Notes: generated from the sequence alone by a model not told the origin. DNA of 64,000 nucleotides from Acidobacteriota bacterium (GCA_017307505.1 JAFKEE010000043.1:52679-116678); one strand, 5' to 3'. Positions 53,459 through 63,300 are shown, counted from the stretch's first letter. Program-made: numbers and translations.

Positions 53459-54562
53459 TCACTTTCTGATCCCTGCTTTGAGGGCTTTCAACTGCTCGAC
53501 GGGCGCCGTCTTGTGGAAGCCTTCGGCCATGTACCACTCGACATAAGTGCGGATGGAATCCGTGATGCCCGCCTTCGGCTTCCAGCCCAAAGCCTGCAGC
53601 TTCGAGGAGTCGCTCACCGCGTTGCGGGTGTCGGTATGACGGTAGCCGCCCAGCACGATGGGCGAGGCGGAACCCGTGATGCTCTTCACCGCTTCAGCGA
53701 ACTCCACCACCGGAACGGCCCGGCCGCCGCTGACATTGAAGACCTGGAAATCGGCCTTGCGGGACTTCATCACCAGCAGATTGGCGGCCACAACATCATG
53801 CACGTTCACGAAGTCGCGCAGCTGGCGGCCGTCCTCGTACACCGTGATGGGCACGCCGGCCAGGGCCTGGCTGATGAAGATGCGCAGCGCGCCGGAGTAC
53901 AGATTGCGCGGCGACTGGCGCGGCCCCTGGATGATGGAGTAGCGCATGATCTTGGTGGGGATGCCGTAGGTCTTGCCCAGCCGCAGCGCCATCATCTCCG
54001 AAGCGTACTTGGACAACCCGTAGCTGTTGGTGGGCTGCACCGGCTGATCCTCGCGAAACGGCGTGAACACCGCCTCGCCGCCGTCGGGGGCGCGCACGGC
54101 CCAGCGGCCCGCTTTCAGATCCGCCTCGCGGCGCAGTTCCGGGAAGAACGTGCGGCCGGCCGAATCCTGGTAGGCGCCGTCACCGTAGACGAACTGTGAA
54201 CTGGCGTAGACCACCGAACGCACCGGCAGGTTCTTCTCCGCGATCACCTCGTACAGCAGCGCCGTGGAGACGGTGTTGGTGGTGTAGAAGCGCGAGAAGT
54301 CGGGCCGCTGATCCTGATAGGCGGCCAGGTGGAAGACCGCTTCCACGCCCTTCAACGCCTTTTCCCACACCGGTTTATCCCGCACATCGGCGCGAACCAG
54401 CTCATAGCCCTTGCGCTGGATATAGCGCGGCCATTTGCCCGCATGAACCTCGCCCTGAAGATTGTCGACGATCCGAATGGAATAGCCTTTGGCGGACAAG
54501 GCATCCGCGGTGTGGGAGCCCAGGAAGCCGGCCCCGCCAGTGATCAGAACAGTTTTTGACAT
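53459..54562 (-). CDS. NAD-dependent nucleotide-sugar epimerase (extended SDR)
   Basis: A 367-residue extended SDR enzyme. Seen: VLITGGAGFLGSHTADALS with the NAD glycine motif, IVDNLQGEVHAGK, VFHLAAYQDQRPDFSRFY, VVYASSQFVYGDGAYQDS, NSYGLSKYASEMMALRLG (catalytic Tyr-x3-Lys) near residue 185, and IMRYSIIQGPRQSPRNLYSG. The insertion of about 30 residues around residues 140-170 is longer than in GalE, so the sugar may be unusual. It starts 32 bases after the EpsI stop and is followed by HddA after seven bases, which suggests it modifies the heptose nucleotide (inference). Confidence 0.85.
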   Translation of the reverse strand: MSKTVLITGGAGFLGSHTADALSAKGYSIRIVDNLQGEVHAGKWPRYIQRKGYELVRADVRDKPVWEKALKGVEAVFHLAAYQDQRPDFSRFYTTNTVSTALLYEVIAEKNLPVRSVVYASSQFVYGDGAYQDSAGRTFFPELRREADLKAGRWAVRAPDGGEAVFTPFREDQPVQPTNSYGLSKYASEMMALRLGKTYGIPTKIMRYSIIQGPRQSPRNLYSGALRIFISQALAGVPITVYEDGRQLRDFVNVHDVVAANLLVMKSRKADFQVFNVSGGRAVPVVEFAEAVKSITGSASPIVLGGYRHTDTRNAVSDSSKLQALGWKPKAGITDSIRTYVEWYMAEGFHKTAPVEQLKALKAGIRK

Positions 54563-54594
54563 ATGTGCTGCGATCGATGACTGCCGCTGCCGCG

Positions 54595-55263
54595 CTAGGC
54601 GCCCGTGTGCGGGCCGGGCAGGTACTGCTTGACGGCCGGATAGATGGAGTTCAGGAAGTCCAGTGCCTCCCGGTCGGCCGTTTGTTCGGTGTCCGTGATG
54701 GGCACGACGATACGCACCATGGCCGTGTCGCTGCGCTGGTAACGCAGGGAATCGGCAACCAGGTAGAACTTGGCCATGTACTCGCTGGCGACAGAACGGT
54801 AGGGCGTCAGATACCAGTAGTAGACGATGCTCTTGGCCGAGCCATGGGAGACGATGTAGCGGTTGACGTTGACCGGCGCCGGCGCGCCCGGCACGTTGAT
54901 GTCGATGATGCTGCTGGTTTCCTGCGTCCAGCCGTTGGCCGGCAGGCAGTGCTTGGGCGAATGCGGCGCGACGCCTGTGCGCTGCGTGCGGAAGAAGGCG
55001 ATGTAAAGGTTGGCCGGCTCCGTGTAGGCCGGGTTCTTGTAGTCGCGCACCAGCGTACCGTCAGCCTTCAGCTCGTCCAGAACTTCCTTCTCCATCGGGT
55101 AATCCCGGATGGCGGTCCAGGCGCCCGCGGTCTGGCTGATCCCCGACAAAGGCTGCAGGTCGGGCACATACTCGGTTCTTTTCATGGAGTATTCGGCGCC
55201 GATCGCCGCTACCAGCAGCAGCGCTCCGGCGAGGAAATGGGGAGAGCGGAAAAGACCGGTCAT
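54595..55263 (-). CDS. EpsI-family exosortase-associated protein
   Basis: A 222-residue protein of the EpsI (DUF3485) family. A membrane helix near the N-terminus (LAGALLLVAAIGAEYSM) is followed by a periplasmic domain with IAFFRTQRTGVAPHSPKHCL and PANGW, the family core motif around Cys106, and by YYWYLTPYRSVASEYMAKFY. In many exosortase systems EpsI is fused to or next to the exosortase and needed for polysaccharide biosynthesis or sorting; its exact reaction is unknown. It starts one base inside the exosortase 2 stop, so the two are translationally coupled. Confidence 0.85.
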   Translation of the reverse strand: MTGLFRSPHFLAGALLLVAAIGAEYSMKRTEYVPDLQPLSGISQTAGAWTAIRDYPMEKEVLDELKADGTLVRDYKNPAYTEPANLYIAFFRTQRTGVAPHSPKHCLPANGWTQETSSIIDINVPGAPAPVNVNRYIVSHGSAKSIVYYWYLTPYRSVASEYMAKFYLVADSLRYQRSDTAMVRIVVPITDTEQTADREALDFLNSIYPAVKQYLPGPHTGA

Positions 55264-56135
55264 TAGGTCTCCAGAGGCAGCGGAGTCTTGGGGGTGGTTC
55301 TACGCGGCCGGCTGATCAGATCCAGGATGCGATGCAGGGAACCCAGGATAACCAGCGCAACCATGAAGATAACCCAGCCCTCCATACTATGATAGACCCC
55401 CTCGGACCACTCCCGTTTGTACTCGCTCATGATGCCCGTCATCGTGACCCGGAAGGCATTGGCGGCAATGGCGATGGGGATCGTGGAGACGAACAGTACG
55501 ACGCGCATCCACATGCGCTTGTCGAAGAGGTAGCCGTAGATCAGGGACAGGAACGTCAGCGAAAGCAGCGAACGGATGCCGGAACACGCTTCCACCACCG
55601 AGAGCTTCTGGCTGGGCAGTTCCAGTACATTGCCGTCCCGCAGGACAGGGATGCCCACGATCTCCAGACCCACCTCCGCCAGTTGCGAGGCCAGCATCTG
55701 CAACGGAAATGTAATGCGCGTGTACAGAATAGTGGGCCAGCGGACCATGAAGCACAGCAGGAAGAACGGAAAGGCCAGAGCCCGCAGCATGGCTGTTCCG
55801 GCAGTCAGGAGGACAATGCCCATCAGGGCAAGGATGAAGGCGCTTCTGGCCAGGAAGTACTCGGCGCCAAGTTCGGCAATCATCATCTGGACAAAGGCCA
55901 GCGCCAGCACCACCCAGCCGGTCCACGAAGGACGCAGGGGGATCTGTGAGAGCTTCTCGCGCTGCGACCAGATGACCCAGCCGGCGACGAACGGCACAAA
56001 GATGCCGTGCCCCATCTCCTCGAGCCGAAACCACTCATCCACCATCTTGTACAGGACGTTCCCGAAAAGGATGAGCAGGAGCAGTAGGAGGATGCCCGTT
56101 CTCGCCAGGAAGGACGACGTCTGTTTCTCAAGCAT
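55263..56135 (-). CDS. Exosortase 2
   Basis: A 290-residue integral membrane transpeptidase. Catalytic residues are visible: Cys184 in ACSGIRS, Arg229 in ANAFRVT and His249 in VYHSMEGW. Around eight helices are present, for example LLLLLILFGNVLYKMV, LALMGIVLLTAGTAML and WMRVVLFVSTIPIAIAANAF. It differs from exosortase 1 in length, motif context and associated gene (EpsI), so it probably serves another substrate set or acts in polysaccharide anchoring. ATG 56135 has GGAGGAG upstream. An inverted repeat CCAGGCA/TGCCTGG lies in the upstream gap (56221-56259). Confidence 0.88.
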   Translation of the reverse strand: MLEKQTSSFLARTGILLLLLLILFGNVLYKMVDEWFRLEEMGHGIFVPFVAGWVIWSQREKLSQIPLRPSWTGWVVLALAFVQMMIAELGAEYFLARSAFILALMGIVLLTAGTAMLRALAFPFFLLCFMVRWPTILYTRITFPLQMLASQLAEVGLEIVGIPVLRDGNVLELPSQKLSVVEACSGIRSLLSLTFLSLIYGYLFDKRMWMRVVLFVSTIPIAIAANAFRVTMTGIMSEYKREWSEGVYHSMEGWVIFMVALVILGSLHRILDLISRPRRTTPKTPLPLET

Positions 56136-56220
56136 CGAAAAAGGGAACTCCTCCGGACATTACCAATTGGACGGTGCGGATTGAACTCGCCGGATGTCCA
56201 ATCATCACAGGCAGACTACA

Positions 56221-56259
56221 CCAGGCACAACCGCACAAAAAGCAACAAGTTCTGCCTGG
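56221..56259 (-). promoter_or_regulatory. Inverted repeat upstream of exosortase 2
   Basis: CCAGGCA (56221-56227) and TGCCTGG (56253-56259) are separated by 25 bases. The minus-strand spacer contains TTGTTGCTTTTTGTG. It sits in the only gap of over 100 bases inside the nine-gene run, so it may be an internal terminator/attenuator or promoter. Confidence 0.35.
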
Positions 56260-56274
56260 CACCTATCCATAAGA

Positions 56275-57456
56275 TTATGACAGACTTCCCGGCTGATCCA
56301 GGGTGGCCGGAGCCGTCCGGGGCGCGAAACGGCGGTCTACCAGCCAGAAGAGAGAGGCCGCTAGGGCCGCAATCACCAGATCCGTGATCCCGGGCGTGCG
56401 GCGAGGCAGCCAGCACTGGGCTGCCTCGATGAAAGTGACAGTGGCGGCGGTCAGCAGAAACGCCGCCGGCCGGCCCAGCCGGGTGCGGGAAAGCAGCCAG
56501 AACGCGGCGCCGTAGGCCCAGGTCTTCCTCAGCAGGACGCCGATGCTGGGCATCCAGGCGATGCCGAGCATCTCCTTGAAGGGCACCCAGCCGAAAGGTT
56601 GGGGGTGGGAGGAGACGTGGAACGGCCGCAGGCCCTCCACCACCAGCCAGGCCAGCCAGAGCCAGGCCAGGGCCGCGCTGGTGCCGCGCCAGTCCTGCGG
56701 CAGCAGCGAATGCAAGGCCACGGCGGCCACGGCGCCGCCCAGGTACGACCAGGTGAAGATATGGCCGGGGGATGCCAGCATGAGTCCAAAGACCAGCGGC
56801 AGCAGGGCCCACAGCCACCAGCGCGGATAGCTTCCGTCCAGAATCACGGTGAGCAGGCAGCCCGCCAGCATCCAGGGCATGGCGCCGTTCAGGCTGTCGG
56901 GTGGCGACCAGGCGCCGGGATGGAGCAGGATTCGCACGCGCGGGACCACGCCCAGGCCGAAGATGCGGTCCGGCCAGCCCAGGCCGGCAAGCCATAGCGA
57001 AAGCAGCAGGATGGCGGAAGAAAAGTGGAAGACGTGGCGGTGTGAGCGCTGCCCGTGATGGGCCTCGATGATCCTCTGGAAGAGCGCGGCCAGAACCAGA
57101 CCCAGCGCCGTGCTGACACTGTTGCAGGCGACATCGGTGAGGCCGGGCATGCGCGATTGCACATAAGTTTGTAGAGTTTCCACCGTGAACGAGAGCAGGG
57201 TGCCGAGCAGCAGCGGGACGCCGAGGCGGGTCAGGTTCCGCCGCCAGCCGCTCCACAGAAAGCCGGTAAACCCGATGGGGATATAGATCACCAGGTTCAC
57301 CAGGATGTCCCGCGGGCCGGTATTCTCGACGGAGTAGTCCCAGCCGGTGAGCAAATGCCGGATGGCCTGGTCCAGGGGCGGGCCGGGCCGGAGGGTCCAG
57401 GGAAAGAGGGACCCGGCCAGCAGTAGGAAACAGAAAGCCGCGAGCAGGATAAGCAT
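56275..57456 (-). CDS. Tandem VanZ-domain membrane protein
   Basis: A 393-residue protein with 10-11 hydrophobic segments. Two VanZ-like halves are visible: GPRDILVNLVIYIPIGFTGF with FTVETLQTYVQSRMPGLTD in the N-terminal half, and RKTWAYGAAFWLLSRTRLGR with FIEAAQCWLPRRTPGITDLV in the C-terminal half. In each, E-x2-Q and R-x-P-G-x-TD mimic the VanZ motifs. ATG 57456 starts one base after the upstream GT4 stop; a longer frame from 57495 would overlap that gene. Role unknown; close linkage to exosortase 2 and EpsI suggests a part in anchoring or exporting the polymer (inference). Confidence 0.75.
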   Translation of the reverse strand: MLILLAAFCFLLLAGSLFPWTLRPGPPLDQAIRHLLTGWDYSVENTGPRDILVNLVIYIPIGFTGFLWSGWRRNLTRLGVPLLLGTLLSFTVETLQTYVQSRMPGLTDVACNSVSTALGLVLAALFQRIIEAHHGQRSHRHVFHFSSAILLLSLWLAGLGWPDRIFGLGVVPRVRILLHPGAWSPPDSLNGAMPWMLAGCLLTVILDGSYPRWWLWALLPLVFGLMLASPGHIFTWSYLGGAVAAVALHSLLPQDWRGTSAALAWLWLAWLVVEGLRPFHVSSHPQPFGWVPFKEMLGIAWMPSIGVLLRKTWAYGAAFWLLSRTRLGRPAAFLLTAATVTFIEAAQCWLPRRTPGITDLVIAALAASLFWLVDRRFAPRTAPATLDQPGSLS

Positions 57457-57457
57457 G

Positions 57458-58654
57458 TCAGTGGCGCGGGGTGGCCAGGGCGGCGCGGCAGACATCGAGC
57501 GTCTGGCCGGCTACCGTGTCCCAGCCGCGGCGGGCGGAAGCGGCGATAGTTTCGGTGTCCCAGCGGCGGTCGAGGGCGGTGTCGAGCGCGGCGGCCAGAG
57601 CGCGGGGATCGCGGGGCGGAGTGAGAATTCCGCGGGTCTCGTCGAGCAGGTCCGGGATGGCCCCGACGGAACTGGCGACCACGGGGCGTCCGGTGGAGAG
57701 CGCCTCAATGACAACGTTGGGGCAGCCCTCGTTGAGGCTGGGCAGGCAGAAGACGTCGCAGGCGCGCATCCAGCGGGCCACTTCGACGGGCGGCAGGGCG
57801 CCGGTGAAGCGAACTTTCAGCCGGGACCCGGAAGCGGCCAGCGCGGCCTCAAGTTCCGCGTGCTGCTGGCCTTCGCCGACGAGCACGAGTTCCAGCCTGG
57901 GGCGCCGGGCGGCCAGCTCGACGGCGGCCTTCACCAGGTCGGTAACCCCTTTGACGGGAATGAGATGGCCGGCGAAGAGGACCACCTCGGAATCCGGCTC
58001 CACGGCCAACTGGCGGCGTGCTTCAGCGCGGTCGCCGGGCGCGAAGATGGAGCTGGCGCAGCCGTTTAGAATCACATGGATCCGGTCGGCCGGGGCGCCC
58101 AGATCGAGGGCCCGGTCGCGCAGCTCGCCGCTGACGGTGAGGATGGCGGCAGCCTCGGCCAGCACGGAGCGGACGCCGCGCGTGGTGAAGGGATCGGACG
58201 GGCGCAGGTCCGTCCCCCGCGAGCCGACCGCCAGGGGAACACCCAGCGAACGGGCGGCAATCGCGGCGCCGTGGCCATCGGGATAAATCCAGTAGGCCAG
58301 CACGATGTCGGGGCGGAAGCGGCGCAGGGGGCCGATGAGGCGGCGGGCGGCCAGGTGGCCGTTGATGGGGCGCGTGATGCGCGGCAGCACGGAGTATTCG
58401 CAGTAATGGACGCGGACGCCCGGCGGCTGCCAGGCGGGGTCGGCGCGGCGGTAGAGGTACGTCTTCGGCTGTAGCCACGAGACCGGCGGATAGATCGCCA
58501 GCGGGACGAAAACCTCCACCTCGGCGAGGTGGGAAAGTTGCTCCACCGTGTAGTAGATGGGGATGCCCCGGTAAGGTTCCGTGCTGAGCGGAAACAGGGA
58601 GGTGACGACCGCAATGCGCAGCGGGCGGTCAGGTTGATCTGTGGCCATCACCAA
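57458..58654 (-). CDS. Glycosyltransferase family 4
   Basis: A 398-residue GT-B enzyme. Seen: IAVVTSLFPLSTEPYRGIPI with the acceptor-side loop, FRPDIVLAYWIYPDGHGAAI, LAVGSRGTDLRPSDPFTTRG, ILTVSGELRDRALDLG and VILNGCASSIFAPGD, then VVLFAGHLIPVKGVTDLVKA (donor phosphate site), LVLVGEGQQHAELEAALA and LPSLNEGCPNVVIEALSTGR with the E-x7-E motif. It is the first gene of the nine-gene minus-strand run. ATG 58654 is used; ATG 58648 is nearly equivalent. It has a high G+C content and codon use like the rest of the run, unlike the GT4 gene at 18.3 kb. Confidence 0.9.
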   Translation of the reverse strand: MVMATDQPDRPLRIAVVTSLFPLSTEPYRGIPIYYTVEQLSHLAEVEVFVPLAIYPPVSWLQPKTYLYRRADPAWQPPGVRVHYCEYSVLPRITRPINGHLAARRLIGPLRRFRPDIVLAYWIYPDGHGAAIAARSLGVPLAVGSRGTDLRPSDPFTTRGVRSVLAEAAAILTVSGELRDRALDLGAPADRIHVILNGCASSIFAPGDRAEARRQLAVEPDSEVVLFAGHLIPVKGVTDLVKAAVELAARRPRLELVLVGEGQQHAELEAALAASGSRLKVRFTGALPPVEVARWMRACDVFCLPSLNEGCPNVVIEALSTGRPVVASSVGAIPDLLDETRGILTPPRDPRALAAALDTALDRRWDTETIAASARRGWDTVAGQTLDVCRAALATPRH

Positions 58655-58694
58655 AGGTTCTACAGTAACACGCGGTACATTGGGGAGATATTAA

Positions 58695-58719
58695 TGCGGA
58701 CCGGGTGATCCCGTCCGCA
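58695..58719. promoter_or_regulatory. Bulged hairpin in a divergent promoter region
   Basis: TGCGGAC (58695-58701) and GTCCGCA (58713-58719) pair, with inner GGG/CCC and a single C bulge around TGAT. It lies between the divergent GT4 and tail-fibre-like genes, so it could be an operator for both. Confidence 0.4.
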
Positions 58720-58741
58720 AAGGCGCGGCTGCGCGATCACA

Positions 58742-58756
58742 ACAAAGTTGCTTTGT
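58742..58756. promoter_or_regulatory. Inverted repeat ACAAAG-TTG-CTTTGT
   Basis: Six-base arms around TTG, followed by TATTTTC, 53 bases before the ATG at 58809. A possible operator in the same divergent region as the bulged hairpin. Confidence 0.35.
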
Positions 58757-58808
58757 ATTTTCAACCACATCACTGTCCAAACGAGAATCTTCCATTACGG
58801 TTCTCGGC

Positions 58809-60305
58809 ATGTCATATAAAAAGTGGACTGGTCTTTCGATTACAGTGGCGGCTTTCGCCTTAGCAAGCGGACAAACCACGGTTAATCTGAAGTCACAGGG
58901 CCGGAATGTCGATTTTGCGGGTGCAAGTCTGACTAAGCCGTTCCGGATGGGAACGGTGTTGCCGGCAGGTTGTGCGGACGGGGAAATGTTCTTTAAGGCG
59001 AACGCGGTAGCGGGACAGAACGTGTATGCGTGCCTGAACGGCGCCTGGGTGGGCTCGACTCCGATGCCCCCGGCGGCCGGGGAAGGCGGCAAGGTGCTGG
59101 GCAGCGACGGGACCCAGCCCGCGTGGCAGGCGCTGGGCGGAGACGTCGCAGGCACGCCTGGCACAATGGCCGTCAGAGCCTTGCGTGGCAAGAGTTTAGG
59201 AACGGTAGACCCGGTGGACGGCGACTGGCTGCGCTGGAACGGGGTAGCCGGTGAATGGCAGGCCACACCGCCGGAATCGGGGCTGGTGGCAGGCAATGGC
59301 CTGCGCTTAACAGGGACCACGCTGGCCGTGGAAGATGCGGTGGTGCCGCTCTACACAACGGGCCAGGGTGCTCCGTCCGGCGCCTGCACGGCGGGCCGCG
59401 ATTTTTATACGGATACGGCCGGCAGCGGCTTGTGGACCTGCGGCAGCGGCGGCGCCTGGAGGCAGGCCAGCCTGGCGGGCCATGTACATGGAACTGAACA
59501 GATTACATCGGGCCTGATGGCCCTGCCGCGAGGCGGCACAAACCAGGGTTCCTGGACGGCCGGGCGGTGTGTGCAGGTGAGCGCCGACGGCACACGGCTG
59601 GAGAGCGCGGCGGCCGCCTGCGGCAACGGCGGTGACTCGTCACCGGCTTTGCCGGATATCTCCAAGGCTTTGATATGGGACGACTTCCTCAGCGGCGACA
59701 AGAGCACGACGGCCAGCATTGGAACCCTGGGCTGGCAGCAGCAGGGGGTTGGCACATTCACCGAGCTGACCAGCGAGACCAATCATCCCGGGCTAATCCG
59801 GATGGACTCGACTACCTCGGCGACGAACAACACGGCCACCCTGCACCTGATGAGAACAGTAGGCTTTCAACGTTCGGAGATGTTTGATTTGACGTGGATT
59901 TTCCGAGTCAACCAGGCGGATACCAGCATGGTGGCACGGGTGGGTTTGTTGGGCGCCGCAACGTCGGCCTACAATCAACCCCGCCCATCGGACGGCATCT
60001 GGCTCGAGAAATCGGCCAGTGACACAACTTGGTTTTGGACCATTCGATCAGGAGGCACGGATGTACAGCGAATCGATACGGGTGTGGCGGTGATGGCGGC
60101 AGGCTGGGTGAAGTTGCGCCTGCGGCGGGTGGATTCGTCCACCTTGGGGCTTACTGTGAACAACGGCGTGGAACTGACCTCGGCAGCCGCGCTGCCGGCG
60201 TCTCCCTGTACCCCCTGGGCGGTGGTCCATAATGGCAATACTGCAAACAGTCGAACAATGGATGTCGACTACTTCAGCCTGACATTGACAGGGCTGGTCC
60301 GCTAA
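58809..60305 (+). CDS. Secreted tail-fibre-like protein
   Basis: A 498-residue exported protein of unknown function. The signal peptide ends near FALASGQT. The middle carries a motif common in phage tail fibres and contractile-tail tips: GHVHGTEQITSGLMALPRGG, close to the H-x-H/ItsG/rGGT pattern. Cys pairs flank YACLNG, SGACTAGRDF and WTCGSGG. The C-terminal 210 residues look like a LamG/concanavalin-like sandwich (LIWDDFLSGDKSTTASIG; GWVKLRLRRVDSSTLGLTVN; MDVDYFSLTLTGLV). There are no tail genes nearby, so a trimeric fibre or adhesin domain borrowed from phage is likelier than a phage remnant. Homologues are expected in Acidobacteriota, but this was not checked. Confidence 0.6.
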   Translation: MSYKKWTGLSITVAAFALASGQTTVNLKSQGRNVDFAGASLTKPFRMGTVLPAGCADGEMFFKANAVAGQNVYACLNGAWVGSTPMPPAAGEGGKVLGSDGTQPAWQALGGDVAGTPGTMAVRALRGKSLGTVDPVDGDWLRWNGVAGEWQATPPESGLVAGNGLRLTGTTLAVEDAVVPLYTTGQGAPSGACTAGRDFYTDTAGSGLWTCGSGGAWRQASLAGHVHGTEQITSGLMALPRGGTNQGSWTAGRCVQVSADGTRLESAAAACGNGGDSSPALPDISKALIWDDFLSGDKSTTASIGTLGWQQQGVGTFTELTSETNHPGLIRMDSTTSATNNTATLHLMRTVGFQRSEMFDLTWIFRVNQADTSMVARVGLLGAATSAYNQPRPSDGIWLEKSASDTTWFWTIRSGGTDVQRIDTGVAVMAAGWVKLRLRRVDSSTLGLTVNNGVELTSAAALPASPCTPWAVVHNGNTANSRTMDVDYFSLTLTGLVR

Positions 60306-60318
60306 GGGAGTGATGACA

Positions 60319-63300
60319 ATGAGAGTTTTCCTGTATCTTCTATCACTGTCGCTCCCTCTGCTGGCTCAAACCCAGCTCTATGTACCGACAGGGCCTACGC
60401 GCTGCATTGCGTCGGCCAGCAATTCGACACCAATCGTCATTTCGACAGCCGGGTGCGACAACGCTTCTCTCGCCTCCGCATCACCAGTGCCCCTGGCGCA
60501 CGGCTGGACGAACGGCACGATCATCGTCCTGGCCGGCGTGGAAGGCAACACCGCAGCCAACGGGACACGCGTAGCCACGCACGTCACGGCCACAACGGCG
60601 GAACTGTATGACCTGAGCGGAGCCCCGGTAGCGGGCAATGGCAACTTCCTGCGCTTTACCAGCGGACAGGGCACCAGCTATCCGGAGGCAGCCTCCGGCA
60701 CGCAAGTCACGCTCAAGGATCATCCCCGGGTATGGCTGGATGGCTCGGCAGGCGCTCTAACCTCCACACTCTGCAAGAGCGGGCCAGGCTGCAAGGGCGT
60801 GAACAGCAACCCGGCCTTCGCCGCGATGAAGACGGCGATCGACGGGCGCGTGGTCGCCAAGACCGCCGAGACTCCGGACAACGCGCTGATCTCGCAGATG
60901 CAGAATGGCGATTTCGGGTATCTGGGCGGAGCCGCCCTGATGTACCAGTCCACAGGCACCAAAACCTATCGCGACAAGACCGTGGCGATCCTGAACAATA
61001 TCGACAAGTACACCAAGGGCTTTGGCTGCAACGAGCAGATTGGGGGCTGCGGCGACTCCATCACGCTGGATTACTCCAGCAAGTACATGTGGAACATCGC
61101 CCAGGCCTACTCCATCGTGAGAAGCACGATGACACCGGAAGACCGCAAGGCGTTCGCAGGCAAGATGCTGAACGACGTCAACGACGGATGCACCAACCGC
61201 TTCTATGGCGGAACCGGCACAATCGATTACACGCTCTATGCGACGACGATCACAGGCCACGGAACGCAGTGGCTGACGAATCCCGACCCCGCGCAACGCA
61301 TCGCGCCGGGCGATTCCATCATGTTCACGACAGGCTGTACATCCGGCTACTGCACCGGCATGACGATGATCGTGGGCGCGGTGAACTCGGATACTTCTCT
61401 GACGATCAACGGCTATCCCACCGGCGGTTATGTGGCCGGCAACGTGGCGAACGGTCCTTTCTGGATCGGCAAGCCGTGGACGGAGGGCAATTGTGGGTTG
61501 ACGAACTTCATCAACCATTCCGGATTCTCTCCGCTGTCGAGCGGCCAGATGCACCCCAGCGTCTTCCTGAACGGGAAGCCTTCCAGTTTCGGCGGCACGA
61601 CGGTGTACTCGCGCGACGAATCGAACCGGTCTGAGCTGTACAACCAGAACATCACCAAAGGTCTGGGCTTTCTGGCGCTGGGCATCGCACTGGCCGATGA
61701 CGATGTCCGTGCCCAGATGATGATCCAGCGGCTGATGTTCTGGTGGAAGGACTACTGGTATCCCCTGCAGCGCCAGTGGACAACGGGCGCAATGCAGATC
61801 ACGGCGAAATACTACGCCACGCGCGTGCAGCCGTTCACGGCCGACTTCGCCATCCAGTTGCGCAACAGCTTCGTGGAACCGGTGATGGACTTCACTGGCG
61901 GAACGTGGCTGAAGACACCCCTGTCGTTGTGGGTTTACGGCTACAACCGGGCGATGAACTCCGGCACACGCTGGGGCTATGCGGCGCCGACTGTAATGAC
62001 ACCGGACCACTGGAAGGGCGGGCTGGCTTCCGCCTACCTGCAGCCGGACTCCGACGAAGCCAAGGCCTGGCGCCACATCCTGAAAAGCTGGACCGGCTAC
62101 TACGGCCCGTCGGAGACGCAGTTCGGCTACGCCAACCTGCTGGGCTATCCGGACAACTACCTGTATACGGACCCCTCGGAGCCCGCGGAAGACCCGAATA
62201 AAACCCTGCCTCTGTCGCGAAACCTGACCATTTCGGATTCGCAGCCGAATGGCGAGGGTTCAGGACTGGTGATTTCACGCACGGGGTGGAATAACGACTC
62301 CAGCATCTTCGAGATCCACGCGCTGAGCAATCTGAAGTTCGCCAACATGTGGCCGCAGTCCTATGCAGGCAACCCGGCGAGTTATAAGATTTTCAAGCGC
62401 TTCTATCTGCTGGCCGAAGATTACGGCAAGGGTGTGCAGCCGACCTTCTCGGCCTACTGCGGGCCGAACGAGCAGAGCAACTACATGCGCATCGGGCCGT
62501 ATACGCCCACCTCTCCGTCGCTGCTGCGGAGGGCGAACTTCAAGTCGCAGGTGCAGTATGTGAAGACGCCGCGCTACTGGAACGACGCCAACAACGAAGC
62601 CACCTATGCCATGGTCGATTACGCCGGCGCCTATCAGCCCAGCGCGCATATCGCTTTTGCGCACCGCCATTTCGCGCATTTCAAGAAGACAGGCCGCAAT
62701 GAGTATGTGATTGCGGCCGATTCGGTACGGACCTCCGACGGTCAGACCAAGGTGACCTTCCTGCACTATCCGAACAACGCGCAACCAGGCGTCTTCGAGA
62801 ACGGCACGACAGCCTGGGCGGCCAACCCGACCGAAGGCCAGACGGAGCTTGACGCCACAACCGGCCGGGTGATCTCCAGTTCGCCGTCCTCACGGATCGT
62901 GACGCAGGTGCTGCAGCCGGACGGGCCCAATTCCCTACGGGTCTATACGGACAATCCGGATGGTTCCTACACAGGGACGGTGGATCCGGTGAAAGGGCCG
63001 CTGGGCGGTGCGGGACAGACGTTCCGGGTTTCCATCTGCGCCTCGGCCGACGGCGCGAGCTGCGACGCGGGCAACCTCAAGACCAACGTACTGGTGGCAC
63101 ACCGCATCGTGGAAGGCACGGGAGAAACCGAGAATGCCGCCGCACTGCTGACCACCATCGACGCCAACTTCGTGGGCATGCAGGTGGACGACGGTCCGAA
63201 CTCGATCGTGGCCCTTTTCCCGTCGGAAGGCGGGACGCTGTCCACGGCGAGCTTCACCTCAACACATGCCGACAGGGCACAGTATCTGGTGAGCGGACTG

